Source of the DNA: an uncultured Erysipelotrichaceae bacterium
Lineage (GTDB): Bacteria; Bacillota_I; Bacilli_A; Erysipelotrichales; Erysipelotrichaceae
Direction: 5' to 3'
Length of the DNA stretch: 64,000 nucleotides
Assembly: GCA_947649125.1 (NCBI GenBank)
Contig: CANSQL010000006.1
Coordinates: 1-64,000, forward strand
Position 1 is the first letter of the stretch. Every line of letters begins with the position of its first letter. This document shows positions 10,254-21,306 of this stretch, piece after piece. Below the pieces are notes generated by a model, which did no database searches, was not told the DNA's origin, and saw only the letters and a list, made by a program, of their open reading frames with translations. The position numbers and the translations under genes were made by a program.

Positions 10254-11067
10254 CTTCAAACTCCAGCTCGATGTCCCCCATGCTGCAATCAATGTTCAGC
10301 CGATATTTAGCTAGCTTGGGATGATTGCGGATGCTTTTCGATATACCGTCCGCCTTTTCCTCGGCAGTCTTGATCGTACCCATTGAAGCATTCAGCTCAT
10401 AGCTGTAATATTGTTTTTGATCATAAAGCGTAACCGAAACATCGCCCATGGAATTATCAATCGTCATATTCCCCTGTCCCTTGCCTTCATAATCCACATC
10501 ACCCATGTTTTGTGTTACATCCAAGGTTTGATACAGCGTATTGTTTAAGCTGACATCACCCATGGATTGTTCCAATACGATATCCTGTGCATAGATATCA
10601 TCGACATCGATATCGCCCATGGCAGAATACACCGTAAGCGCAGACAGCCTATTTTCCTTAGGGATCGTAATCGTGAAATGATAATCGCGGGACAGAAAGC
10701 CGATGGAGAAAAAGTGAAATCCGTCATCACGTGATTTGATTTTCAATGTATCTCCTTCCTGAATAATTTCATAATCATCGGAAGCTAAGTCCTCAGTATA
10801 CAGCATCAGCTCATCGCCCTGCTGAATCGTAATATCACCTAAATCAATATCCATCTCTAAATTCTGGAACGATGACAGCTTGATTTTCTCCCGATAATCC
10901 TCATCATCACGATCGATAAAACCAATTCCGAAAGAACCGCCTTTTCCGTATTGAACACCGAAGGAATCATGCAGTTTTCCTCCTAAGGTAATGCCAAAGA
11001 TACACAAAACAACTCCCAACATCAGTGAAGCAGTCGCAAATACGGCCCATAGCTTATATGATTTCAT
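10240..11067 (-). CDS. DUF4097 family beta-strand repeat protein
   Basis: N-terminal TM and repeated MGDID/MGDVS beta-helix-like repeats. Confidence 0.85.
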   Translation of the reverse strand: MKSYKLWAVFATASLMLGVVLCIFGITLGGKLHDSFGVQYGKGGSFGIGFIDRDDEDYREKIKLSSFQNLEMDIDLGDITIQQGDELMLYTEDLASDDYEIIQEGDTLKIKSRDDGFHFFSIGFLSRDYHFTITIPKENRLSALTVYSAMGDIDVDDIYAQDIVLEQSMGDVSLNNTLYQTLDVTQNMGDVDYEGKGQGNMTIDNSMGDVSVTLYDQKQYYSYELNASMGTIKTAEEKADGISKSIRNHPKLAKYRLNIDCSMGDIELEFEDDFN

Positions 11068-11668
11068 TTTTTATTCCTCCCTTATGTCGATGATAAAACG
11101 ATGAAAGCATTTGAATGAAAAACGGCAATGCTTTCTTTATTAAAGTATATGACAGTAAGAAGCATAATCCGGCAACACCGATACAGATCAAAGAAAATCC
11201 GATATGGGTAATCAAATCAGCCGGTGCAGTGATATTCATAAATCCGGAAATAACGGAAACTATCGCAGTATAGATACATGTCGCAAACAGTACCACAGCA
11301 ACCATAATAAACACAAATAACAAAATAAAGAACACAAGCACCAAACTCGCCGCGGTAAGCGCAAGCGGTAAAGCAATCGGCAATGCACAGATTCCCATAA
11401 TGATCCAAAACAGCGATTTGATTGAGCTTGGCTGTTTATGCGTAACATCACCGTTTACTTCCTTGATTGCCGCCTCAGCCTTCAGCTGTGCCGCAAACTT
11501 AGCCGGTGCTCCAAGTTCCTTGATTGCGTCCTCCTCGCTCTCTGCTTCATTGAAATACTCCTCGCAATATGCAATCGCATCTGCTATATCATTTTCGTCT
11601 AACCCTTCCAGACGCTTTTTTAATTCCTCTGTGTATTCCTCACGATTCATGTTCATTCCCTCCTTCAA
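11054..11668 (-). CDS. HAAS/DUF1700 domain membrane protein
   Basis: N-terminal EEYTEELKKRLEGLDENDIADAIAYCEEYFNEA followed by TM helices. Confidence 0.85.
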   Translation of the reverse strand: MKEGMNMNREEYTEELKKRLEGLDENDIADAIAYCEEYFNEAESEEDAIKELGAPAKFAAQLKAEAAIKEVNGDVTHKQPSSIKSLFWIIMGICALPIALPLALTAASLVLVFFILLFVFIMVAVVLFATCIYTAIVSVISGFMNITAPADLITHIGFSLICIGVAGLCFLLSYTLIKKALPFFIQMLSSFYHRHKGGIKNEII

Positions 11669-11966
11669 TCAGCATTTGATCGATCTGCTTACGAAATCCC
11701 TGCCATTCCTCAACATAAAAACAATATTGACGTCTGCCTTTTTCCGTCAAGCGATAATAGCGACGATTTCTTCCCATATGCTCCTCGTCATAGGTTTCCA
11801 AGCAGCCTTCTCTGGTAAGCCTGCGCAGTACCGGATACAAGGTTGATTCCGATACCTGCAGCACCGATTTCACCTCTTGTGTTAATTTATAGCCGTAGGC
11901 AGCTTCCTTATGCAGAACTGCGAGCACAAGTGCATCTAACAGGGCTGCACCGAGTTGAAATACCAT
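11640..11966 (-). CDS. PadR family transcriptional regulator
   Basis: ALLDALVLAVLHKEAAYGYKLTQEV...STLYPVLRRLTREGCLE. Confidence 0.93.
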   Translation of the reverse strand: MVFQLGAALLDALVLAVLHKEAAYGYKLTQEVKSVLQVSESTLYPVLRRLTREGCLETYDEEHMGRNRRYYRLTEKGRRQYCFYVEEWQGFRKQIDQMLIEGGNEHES

Positions 11967-12168
11967 GCCATCACTTCCTCTCTATAATATTATACGTTGT
12001 ATAATATTATATGTCAATAAGTGGGATAGAAATAAAATGAGACAAAATAAAAGCATTGATATTACTAATAGTAAGCTTTCGTTTTGATTGAGGACAGATG
12101 AAACAATAAAAAAGAACTGCATCTGCGCTGAATAATACGCCGATACAATTCTTTTGATTACTATGTTT

Positions 12169-12999
12169 TTAGCCCGCTAAAAATCCGAAATAGAGTATTA
12201 CGATAATACCTAAGATGATTCGATAAACGCCGAATACCTTGAAATCATGCTTTCTGATATAAGACAGCAGCATTCTGATCGCAAATACCGAAACAATGAA
12301 TGAAATAAAGGTACCGATCAATAAAAGTAGCCATTCTCCGCCGGTAAACATTCCGACCTTTAAAAAGTATTTCAAGAGCTTTAATGAACTGGCACCTGCC
12401 ATGACCGGCACTGCCAGAAAGAATGAGAACTCACTGGCAACATAACGTGAACAGCCCAATAATACCGCGCCGAGAATCGTCGCACCGCTTCGTGAGGTTC
12501 CCGGAATCGCTGCCAAGACCTGAAAGCATCCGATCAAAAATGCAGTACGATAGGTCAATGCTTCAAGACTTCGCATAGTCGGCTTATGCACGATATTTTC
12601 AATCACGATAAAGGCGATACCGTATATGATCAAGGTTGCCGCAATGACAAACTCACCTGATAAATAATCCTCTAAAATCATATCCAACGGCAATCCGACA
12701 ATTACGATCGGAATACAGCCGATAATTACCTTTTTCCAAAGCTCAAGCGCATCCTTTTTTTCACTGATGCTCTTTTGGGACGAAAACGGATTCAGCTTAT
12801 GAAAATATAATACGATAACGGCTAAAATAGAGCCGAACTGAATCACTACTTTAAAAACCTCAAAAAACTCCGGTGATGAGGTCATAGGCCAAATACGATC
12901 AAATAAAATCAAATGACCGGTACTGCTGATGGGAAGCCATTCGGTAATCCCTTGAATGATACCTAGTATAACTGCCTTACATATCTCAATAAAATCCAT
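12169..12999 (-). CDS. uppP: Undecaprenyl-diphosphatase
   Basis: GIIQGITEWLPISSTGHLIL and PGTSRSGATI motifs. Confidence 0.97.
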   Translation of the reverse strand: MDFIEICKAVILGIIQGITEWLPISSTGHLILFDRIWPMTSSPEFFEVFKVVIQFGSILAVIVLYFHKLNPFSSQKSISEKKDALELWKKVIIGCIPIVIVGLPLDMILEDYLSGEFVIAATLIIYGIAFIVIENIVHKPTMRSLEALTYRTAFLIGCFQVLAAIPGTSRSGATILGAVLLGCSRYVASEFSFFLAVPVMAGASSLKLLKYFLKVGMFTGGEWLLLLIGTFISFIVSVFAIRMLLSYIRKHDFKVFGVYRIILGIIVILYFGFLAG

Positions 13000-13051
13000 A
13001 GAATTCTCCTTTATTATCGCATCGCAATATCAATCAAAAACTGCCGCATGC

Positions 13052-14014
13052 TTAAATGAAAGCACAGATCAAGCCGATAACGGCACAAATCAAACCGACA
13101 CACCAAAATAGGATGACGACCTGTGTTTCCTTATAGCCGCACATCTCAAAATGATGATGAAGCGGTGCCATTTTAAAAATACGCTTCTTGGTTCGTTTAT
13201 AATGCGTTACCTGAATGACTACTGACAGCATTTCCGCTAAGAATACCCCACCGATCACAACCAGCAGCAGCTCCTGCTTCAAAATCATCGCACTTGCGGC
13301 CAGTAAGCCGCCTAACGCAAGACTGCCTGTATCCCCCATAAAAATACGAGCCGGATGCAGATTAAAGCGCAGATACCCCAACAGCGAACCGCTGATTGCC
13401 AACAGAAATAATGCGAGCTCTGTTTTTTCCTGTACCAGTGCGAATATAATATAAGGGAAAATCGCAATCAAAGCAGTACCTGCACATAAGCCGTCTAAGC
13501 CGTCGGTAAAATTGACCGCATTGGATTCAGCCGTAAACATAATAAAGATCAAGCCGAAATATAAGATGCCTAAGTCCCATGTCAAATTCAATACGGGAAT
13601 ATGCAGAGTCGTTGCCGCAATGCTTTGATAAATGAAATAAAAAATAACTGCCAACAACGACTGTAATGCGAATTTATAGGCCGGACGAAGTCCTTCATTG
13701 TTTTTTCTTACCACAATGATAAAATCATCGATAAAGCCGATCAGCGCATAGCCCAGATACGCCAGTATCACGATCATCATTTCGGTATTGAAAAAGGATT
13801 GCGGCCGCAGTACTAAAGTAATCAACACCGGTATCAGCACAAAAACGATTCCGCCCATCGTAGGGGTACCGCCCTTTGCCTTATGTGATGCCAAGCCCTC
13901 CTCACGCTCTACCTGTCCGAATTTGATTTTATGTAGAAACGGAATCAGAATCGGCATAACCGCTAAGGTTGCGGCCAAGCTCGCTGTAAAAGCGATCAAA
14001 TAACTAATATTCAT
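13052..14014 (-). CDS. mraY: Phospho-N-acetylmuramoyl-pentapeptide-transferase
   Basis: KAKGGTPTMGG, NFTDGLDGL, FMGDTGSLALGG, APLHHHFE; start taken as MNISYL at 14014. Confidence 0.97.
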   Translation of the reverse strand: MNISYLIAFTASLAATLAVMPILIPFLHKIKFGQVEREEGLASHKAKGGTPTMGGIVFVLIPVLITLVLRPQSFFNTEMMIVILAYLGYALIGFIDDFIIVVRKNNEGLRPAYKFALQSLLAVIFYFIYQSIAATTLHIPVLNLTWDLGILYFGLIFIMFTAESNAVNFTDGLDGLCAGTALIAIFPYIIFALVQEKTELALFLLAISGSLLGYLRFNLHPARIFMGDTGSLALGGLLAASAMILKQELLLVVIGGVFLAEMLSVVIQVTHYKRTKKRIFKMAPLHHHFEMCGYKETQVVILFWCVGLICAVIGLICAFI

Positions 14015-15455
14015 CTTGATTATCCTCCAAAGCCCTGTATAAGACTTCCGGGTCAGAAAAGGGATATTTTTTATCATTGAACACCTGATAGGCTTCATTT
14101 CCTTTTCCCGCAATTACTATTATATCACGCTCATGCGCAATTTTCACGGCATATTTTATTGCGCACGCACGATTTTCAAATATTTCATAGGTGTGCTCCA
14201 GGCCTTTTATCATATCATAAAGAATTTGATAAGGGGGTTCATGACGTGGGTTATCCGTTGTAAAAATTGCCGTATCGGCGTAATAAGCGGCAATTTGTGC
14301 CATTTCACTTCGCTTACTGCGATCACGATTACCACCGCAGCCGCAGATTACGATCATTTTCCGCTCTTTTAACTGATTTACCGTCTGTAACAGCGTTGAC
14401 AATGAGCTTGCGGTATGGGCATAGTCGATAATCACATAGCGATGATTAATTTCATGAGTTTCCATGCGGCCGCTGACAGGATGAAGCTTTTTTACTGTCT
14501 CTTGTCTTGTTTTACGCTTTACATTCATTTCATGCAGGACCACAAGACACTGTGCGGTATTATATACATTATGAAGACCCAAAAGACTCATTTCATACGA
14601 AATATTCTGCAGGCTGAAGGAAGAACCGCTTGCCTTAAGATCGACTGCACTGATTTGAAAATGCGCCTGTCCCTGCCCGACGGTCACTACCTTATGGTCA
14701 TGAAAGGAATATAAGGGATGAAGTGATTTATCATCATGATTCACAATTAAAATACCGTTGCGTTTGAGATAACTGCGCAGCTTCAGCTTTGTGTACTGAT
14801 AATGGGTTCTTGTGATATGATAATCCAAATGATCGCTGGCAATATTTGTATAGATAACGGCATCAAAGCGAATAAAGCCGATTCGTTCTTGATCGATGGC
14901 ATGTGAGGAAACCTCCATAATGACAGTTGGTATATGCTGCTTCAGCGCCTGGTGAAAATAATAGCCTAAGACACAGGCAGAGGGGGTCGTATTATCAATC
15001 GCAATTTCACGCCCCAAAAAGCGTACTGCACCGGTTCCGATAACCATAACACGCTGTTTCATCGTTTTTAAAAGCTGTGCCAAAATATCACTGACACTCG
15101 TTTTCGCATTTGTCCCGGTAACACCGATTACACGCAGATGACGACTCGGATCACCATAGTAAAAACGTAAGATGACTGTCTGCGCTCTGATGATATTATC
15201 ACAGTGATAACAATCCCTTTTATTTTCGCCTTCCCATAAAACGACTGCGCCCTTTGTGAGTGCCTCTGTGATATAATCGGCACCGCTTTGAACACTGCCC
15301 TTACGCGCGATAAAGAGCCAATCCTTTTGAAGCACTCTGCTGTCATCACTGATACCGAGAATCACTCGTTCATCTGTTGTCTTAATCTGTATCTGTCGCA
15401 ACAGTTTCGCCAACGTGATCGCTGCCAAGTGTAATCCACACCTTTCCACCCTCAT
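14004..15455 (-). CDS. murE: UDP-N-acetylmuramoyl-tripeptide synthetase (MurE)
   Basis: GVTGTNAKTS, IIDYAHTASSL, DNPRHE (DNPR is typical of meso-DAP enzymes); start may lie further downstream near 15413. Confidence 0.92.
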   Translation of the reverse strand: MRVERCGLHLAAITLAKLLRQIQIKTTDERVILGISDDSRVLQKDWLFIARKGSVQSGADYITEALTKGAVVLWEGENKRDCYHCDNIIRAQTVILRFYYGDPSRHLRVIGVTGTNAKTSVSDILAQLLKTMKQRVMVIGTGAVRFLGREIAIDNTTPSACVLGYYFHQALKQHIPTVIMEVSSHAIDQERIGFIRFDAVIYTNIASDHLDYHITRTHYQYTKLKLRSYLKRNGILIVNHDDKSLHPLYSFHDHKVVTVGQGQAHFQISAVDLKASGSSFSLQNISYEMSLLGLHNVYNTAQCLVVLHEMNVKRKTRQETVKKLHPVSGRMETHEINHRYVIIDYAHTASSLSTLLQTVNQLKERKMIVICGCGGNRDRSKRSEMAQIAAYYADTAIFTTDNPRHEPPYQILYDMIKGLEHTYEIFENRACAIKYAVKIAHERDIIVIAGKGNEAYQVFNDKKYPFSDPEVLYRALEDNQDEY

Positions 15456-17322
15456 CCAACACAGTACCGGCCTGCGGAAGCTGATCGATTACGGTATCTC
15501 CTTCTCCGATAAACTCAAACTGCAGTCCCTCTTGTGTTACCTTCTTTTTCTCCTTGCCGATAAAGTCCTCTACCTTGATGCGATTCACATCGCCCCAAAT
15601 TTTCTTTTTCGGCAGCTGTTCATCTGTCTTTTTGACCTCTAAATACGGTAATATATCCTGCAGACAATTCTTGATGATCGGTCCGACTACCGTACCGCCG
15701 TATAGAATATCATTATGCGGTGCGTCCGCTGCGATATATAATACGATCTGCGAATCATCCATCGGTGCGGCACTGATCATGGATAATATATATTCATTCG
15801 CCATATACACACCGTTTTGTGCCTTCTGTGCAGTACCTGTTTTGCCGCCGATGCGATAGCCCTCGATATATGCGGGCTTACCGCCGCCGTTTGCGACCAC
15901 ACTCTCCAGTGCATAACGCATCTGATCACTTGTTTCCTTTGAGATTACCTGCCGCTTCACTGTCGGCTGAAATTCCAAAATCGTATCATGCGTCAACGGG
16001 TCCTCGATTGACTTCGTGATATACGGTTCATACAAGGTACCGCCGTTTACGATTGCGCTGAAGGCCGTCACAAGCTGAATCGGCGTTACGGATAAGCCTT
16101 GTCCAAAGGCAACGGTTGCCTGTTCCACCTCTCCCATCGCCTCTTTCTTGAACATGATACCGGTCGATTCACCCGGCAAGTCGATTCCTGTTTTAGAGCC
16201 GAAGCCAAACTTTGTCACATAGGAATATAGATTATCTAAGCCTAATCGCCGCCCGATTTCCACAAAGCCGGGGTTTGAGGAATTTTCCAACACCTGTAAA
16301 AAGGTCTGGAGACCATGACCGCCTGCCCGCCATGATTTGATGCGAGCACCGCCGACCATCTCATATCCCTTATCCATATACGTATCTTTAAACATATCAA
16401 ATAGGTTTAAATCAAGCGCAGAGGAAAAGGTAACCGATTTAAAGGTAGAGCCCGGTTCATAGCTTTTCCAAATCGGCAGGTTGCGATTATAAATATCGCT
16501 GTCATATTTCTCATAATGATTCGGATCAAAATCCGGCTTTGAAACCATCGCTAAAATAGCTCCTGTTTTCGGATCCATAGCGACTGCCAGTGCATTATCG
16601 GGATGATATCGCTCCATTAGATTATTCAATTCTCTTTCTACGATATCCTGAATATTGGAATCAATCGTAAGCTTTACATCCATGCCGTGTCCCGGTGCTT
16701 CATAGGATTCATTATACAGCTCTACATTATGTCCCTTCGCATCAAAGGGAATATTTAAGGCTCCGCTTTCAGCGCTTAAAATTTCATCATATTGCAGCTC
16801 TAATCCTGCCAGTCCCTGATTATCAATCCCGGTAAAGCCAAGCACCTGTGCCAAGTAGCTGTTGTTGGGATAATTGCGCAGGGAATCCTGTACCAAATAA
16901 ACGCCGGGAAGGTCCATTGACTCTAATTGTATTGCCTTTTCATCAGCGATCAAACGTCCCTCCGGCTGGATTTTTTGCGTGCTGACATGCTTAGTTATCG
17001 TTTCATAGATTTTATTTTCATCTGCCTCAAGCACCTCGGCAAGCTTTTGTGCCGTTGTTTTCGGGTCCTTTATTTGAGCCGGAACAACCATGATCGAGGT
17101 TGATGGAATATCATGTGCCAATATATTACCGTTTTTATCCAAAATACTACCTCTCAGGCCCGCAACCGTAAAATCACGTTCCCAAAGATTTAATGCTCGA
17201 GCCATAATATCGGTATGATGAAAAATTTGTTCATAGCCGAGCTTACCGAGTATCAAGGTAAAAATACATGCGCAACAAATAAAAATGATTTGAATTCTCT
17301 TTTTGACCTTACCGCGAATCAT
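15382..17322 (-). CDS. Penicillin-binding protein (transpeptidase) with PASTA domain, SpoVD/PBP2x type
   Basis: YEPGSTFKS active site, SSNPGF, GGKTGTAQK, C-terminal PASTA-like domain. Confidence 0.93.
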   Translation of the reverse strand: MIRGKVKKRIQIIFICCACIFTLILGKLGYEQIFHHTDIMARALNLWERDFTVAGLRGSILDKNGNILAHDIPSTSIMVVPAQIKDPKTTAQKLAEVLEADENKIYETITKHVSTQKIQPEGRLIADEKAIQLESMDLPGVYLVQDSLRNYPNNSYLAQVLGFTGIDNQGLAGLELQYDEILSAESGALNIPFDAKGHNVELYNESYEAPGHGMDVKLTIDSNIQDIVERELNNLMERYHPDNALAVAMDPKTGAILAMVSKPDFDPNHYEKYDSDIYNRNLPIWKSYEPGSTFKSVTFSSALDLNLFDMFKDTYMDKGYEMVGGARIKSWRAGGHGLQTFLQVLENSSNPGFVEIGRRLGLDNLYSYVTKFGFGSKTGIDLPGESTGIMFKKEAMGEVEQATVAFGQGLSVTPIQLVTAFSAIVNGGTLYEPYITKSIEDPLTHDTILEFQPTVKRQVISKETSDQMRYALESVVANGGGKPAYIEGYRIGGKTGTAQKAQNGVYMANEYILSMISAAPMDDSQIVLYIAADAPHNDILYGGTVVGPIIKNCLQDILPYLEVKKTDEQLPKKKIWGDVNRIKVEDFIGKEKKKVTQEGLQFEFIGEGDTVIDQLPQAGTVLDEGGKVWITLGSDHVGETVATDTD

Positions 17323-17463
17323 ACAGCGACCACCTCAATCTATTTTATGAAGTGAATGATTGTTTCATGTCTTTTGTGTTGCCAATGCAATTTGTTACAG
17401 AGTTGAAAATATAAGGACTAAAAAAAGAACCGAGCCGTAATAGGTTCGATTCTTAATTTAGCT

Positions 17464-20400
17464 TTAGTCTTGTTCCTTAGCTAATGCTACTAAGCGTTTG
17501 TGACGTTTGATTGCATCCTTCTTTGTCTTTTCAAACATTTCGTATGCAGTTTCACCTTTCAGCTTCGGCAGCTGTGCATAACGTGTTTCACACATCATGA
17601 AGTCTAACATCTTATCGAAATCAGGCTCTTTAGAGTCGATTGTCAACGGCTGTTCTTTGCGTGGATCAAAGCGATACAGATCTAAATAACCGCATTCAAC
17701 AGCTTTTGCCTGTGTTCTTTGATGGTTCGCAAGTCCACCCTTGATACCGTGTTCTGCACATGGAGAGTAAGCGATAATCAAAGATGGTCCGTCATAGCTT
17801 TCTGCTTCCTTCAATGCTTTTAAAGTTTGCGCCTTATTAGCACCCATGGAAATCTGCGCTACATATACATGACCGTATGCCATCGCAATCTGTCCCAAAT
17901 CCTTCTTCGCCGTTGTTTTACCGCCGGCTGCGAATTTCGCAATAGAAGCTGCCTGAGAAGATTTTGAAGACTGACCTCCGGTATTAGAGTAAACCTCAGT
18001 ATCTAATACTAATACGTTTACATTTAAGTTATTGGCAAGTACATGATCCAATCCGCCGTAACCGATATCATATGCCCATCCGTCACCGCCGACGATCCAG
18101 ATTGATTTAGAAATCAGATCCTCATCAGCTAAGGATTTCACATCTGCATTAGCTTCTTTTGCGGCTAATTCTTTGATGGTCGGTGCAACCTCGCGCTCTG
18201 CGTCACGATCTCCGTGAACCTCTAAGTATTTCTCAAACGCTGCTTTCAATTCAGGCGCAACGCTGTCCTTATTGTCTTCCATGATTTTCAGAATACGTGC
18301 TTCTTTATAGTTGTTGGCAAGTGCCATACCGTAACCGAATTCCGCATTATCCTCAAACAAGGAGTTTGCCCATGCGACACCTTCACCGTTCTTATCATTT
18401 ACGAACGGAGTTGACGGAGTAGAAGAGCAGTAAATCATCGAGCAGCCGGTTGCATTCGCTACTAACATATCGCGACCGAACAGCTGAGAAACTAATTTAT
18501 AGTACGGAGTTTCACCGCATCCCGGACAAGCACCGGAAATTTCAAAGTACGGCATTAAGAACTGGGAACCCTTAACCGTATCTTTAGGGAAGAACTCATC
18601 TTTATATTCAGTGTTTTTGAACAGGTAATCTGCCAACGGTTCCTGATCTAATTTTTCATTGATATCAACCATTTCAAGTGCTTTATTGCCTGCTTTACCC
18701 GGACACTCAACCACGCACAGACCGCAGCCGACGCAGTTTGCCGGAGTAACCTGAATACGATATTTCATATTTTCTACGCCTTTGCCCATTGCCGGAATTG
18801 TTTTGAATTCCATCGGTGCGGCAGCGATTTCTTCATCAGTCAATAAGAACGGACGAATTGTCGCATGCGGACATACAAAGGAACAGATACCGCACTGGAT
18901 ACAGTTTTCCGGATGCCAAGTAGGTACTTGAACCGCAATGGTACGTTTTTCGTTGAAAGATACGTTATTGCGGATGCTTCCGTCTAACAAGAAATCGTTA
19001 GTGAATGCGCTGACCGGCATATCATAGCCTTCTAAGCCGTTGATTACCGCAACATGATTATCGAAATATTCATCTCCGGTCAATTTACGTCCGGCATTAT
19101 AAGTCAACTCAGCCCAGCTCGGATCTACAGCTACCTGTTCGATACCGTCTTTACCTGCATCAATTGCTTTGTAGTTTAACTGAACAACCGCATCACCCTT
19201 CTTAGAGTAGGATTTCTTAGCTGCTGCCTTCATTAAATCTACGGCAGTATCATAAGGCATAATTTGTTCATTCAATGCGAAGAATGCTGATTGCAGAATT
19301 GTGTTGGTACGTCTTCCCATACCGATTTCCTGTGCAATCTTAGTCGCATTGATAATATAGAATTTTGCTTCCTTTTTCGCTAACTGAACCTTCATACGAT
19401 TCGGCATATGCTCAACAATTTCTTCTTTAGAGAAAGTTGTATTCAATAAGAAAGTACCACCTTTTTTCAGGTTTCTTACCATATCGTATTTGAACATATA
19501 CGCATCAAGTGAGCAGGAAATAAAGTCCGCATTGTTAATATAGTAAGTAGAATGAATCGGTGTGCTTCCGAAGCGTAAGTGAGAACGTGTTACACCGCCG
19601 GCTTTTTTAGAGTCATATGCGAAATATGCCTGTGCATACTGATCCGTGTTATCACCGATAATCTTGATTGTTGATTTATTCGCAGAAACGGTACCGTCAG
19701 AACCAAGTCCCCAGAATAAGCAGCTTGTGCAGTCTGATTCAACCGCAAAGTCTTCATCCGGTGTCAAGCTTAAGTTTGTAACATCATCCTCAATACCGAT
19801 TGTGAAACCCTGAATCAGCTTATCGCCCTTTAAGTGATCGAATACTGCTTTTACATGGTTCGGCTGAGTATCCTTAGAACCTAAACCGTAACGTCCGCCG
19901 ATAATTTCAATATCCTTGTCTTTTAATGCGGCAAGAATATCTAAGTAAAGCGGTTCGCCGATAGAGCCTGTTTCTTTTGTACGATCCAATACAGCAATTT
20001 TCTTAACTGTAGCAGGTAATACGTCTAACAGGTATTTTACTGAGAACGGACGATACAAGTGAACCTTGATCATACCGACTTTTTCACCCTTAGCAACTAA
20101 GGCATCGATTGTTTCCTTAGCACATTCGGTTACAGAACCCATCGCTACGATGATTCTTTCTGCATCCTCAGCACCGTAATATGTAAATGGTGCATATTCA
20201 CGTCCGGTTACTTTAGAGATTTCCTTCATGTAGCGTGCTACGATTTCAGGAACCTTATCATAATGCTGGTTGCGTGCTTCCATACCTTGGAAGAAAATAT
20301 CATCATTTTCAGCACCGCCGCGAGTTACCGGATTGGTATGCGGATTTAAAGACTGTTTGCGATAAGATGCAAGTGCTTCCTGATTCACAAGTCCTTTTAA

Positions 20401-20970
20401 TACTTCATAATCCATCATTTCAACTTTTTGGATTTCATGAGAAGTACGGAATCCGTCAAAGAAGTGCATGAACGGTACATGACCTTCGATAGCAGCCAAG
20501 TGTGCAACACCGGCTAAGTCCATTGCTTCCTGTACGGAATGAGAAGACAGCATACATACACCTGTTTGGCGGCATGCGTAAATATCTTCATGATCGCCGA
20601 AAATGTTCAATGCACGAGCCGCAAGCGCACGAGCCGCAACGTGAATAACTCCCGGCAGACATTCACCGACCATCTTATAGATATTCGGAATCATCAATAA
20701 TAAGCCTTGTGAAGCTGTAAAGGTTGTTGCCAAAGTACCTGCCTGCAAAGCACCGTGTACTGCACCGGCAGCACCGCCCTCTGACTGCAGCTCAGCTACT
20801 TTTACAACCGTATCAAATACATTTTTTCTGCCCTGCGTTGCCCACTGGTCTACAACCTCTGCCATCGGAGAGGATGGAGTAATCGGATAAATCGCTGACA
20901 GTTCGGTAAGCGCATACGCACAATGTGCTGCAGCGGTATTACCGTCCATTGACATAAAATTTTTTGCCAT
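17464..20970 (-). CDS. nifJ: Pyruvate:ferredoxin (flavodoxin) oxidoreductase
   Basis: 1168 aa PFOR with two 4Fe-4S motifs (CIQCGICSFVCPHA, CVGCGLCVVECPG), CPGCGETPY and TPP-binding GGDGWAYDIGYGG. Confidence 0.97.
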   Translation of the reverse strand: MAKNFMSMDGNTAAAHCAYALTELSAIYPITPSSPMAEVVDQWATQGRKNVFDTVVKVAELQSEGGAAGAVHGALQAGTLATTFTASQGLLLMIPNIYKMVGECLPGVIHVAARALAARALNIFGDHEDIYACRQTGVCMLSSHSVQEAMDLAGVAHLAAIEGHVPFMHFFDGFRTSHEIQKVEMMDYEVLKGLVNQEALASYRKQSLNPHTNPVTRGGAENDDIFFQGMEARNQHYDKVPEIVARYMKEISKVTGREYAPFTYYGAEDAERIIVAMGSVTECAKETIDALVAKGEKVGMIKVHLYRPFSVKYLLDVLPATVKKIAVLDRTKETGSIGEPLYLDILAALKDKDIEIIGGRYGLGSKDTQPNHVKAVFDHLKGDKLIQGFTIGIEDDVTNLSLTPDEDFAVESDCTSCLFWGLGSDGTVSANKSTIKIIGDNTDQYAQAYFAYDSKKAGGVTRSHLRFGSTPIHSTYYINNADFISCSLDAYMFKYDMVRNLKKGGTFLLNTTFSKEEIVEHMPNRMKVQLAKKEAKFYIINATKIAQEIGMGRRTNTILQSAFFALNEQIMPYDTAVDLMKAAAKKSYSKKGDAVVQLNYKAIDAGKDGIEQVAVDPSWAELTYNAGRKLTGDEYFDNHVAVINGLEGYDMPVSAFTNDFLLDGSIRNNVSFNEKRTIAVQVPTWHPENCIQCGICSFVCPHATIRPFLLTDEEIAAAPMEFKTIPAMGKGVENMKYRIQVTPANCVGCGLCVVECPGKAGNKALEMVDINEKLDQEPLADYLFKNTEYKDEFFPKDTVKGSQFLMPYFEISGACPGCGETPYYKLVSQLFGRDMLVANATGCSMIYCSSTPSTPFVNDKNGEGVAWANSLFEDNAEFGYGMALANNYKEARILKIMEDNKDSVAPELKAAFEKYLEVHGDRDAEREVAPTIKELAAKEANADVKSLADEDLISKSIWIVGGDGWAYDIGYGGLDHVLANNLNVNVLVLDTEVYSNTGGQSSKSSQAASIAKFAAGGKTTAKKDLGQIAMAYGHVYVAQISMGANKAQTLKALKEAESYDGPSLIIAYSPCAEHGIKGGLANHQRTQAKAVECGYLDLYRFDPRKEQPLTIDSKEPDFDKMLDFMMCETRYAQLPKLKGETAYEMFEKTKKDAIKRHKRLVALAKEQD

Positions 20971-21306
20971 AAGTTTTGTTTTCCTCCTTGCGTAAAAACA
21001 TTACTTTAATATTATAATCCACAATCGCATTTTTTTAAAGTGATTTACGGGTATTTTCGAACATTTCTTTAGGTAATTCCTTTTACAAGGGTGGAAACAG
21101 CGTTTGAATCGATGGTTGAAGCGCGTATGATATAGGAATCGCTTAACTTTTTTAAAATTATTTTGCTTAAGCATGCACGTATTCAGTGTTGAAATTATTA
21201 TTAAAATCATTTAGGTTAGGACTCATTTGAAATTCATTTATAAAATTTCATAAAAGGGCTTGTATTTTATTGAATATTTGGTATAATAATCAAGCAATAA
21301 AAAAAT

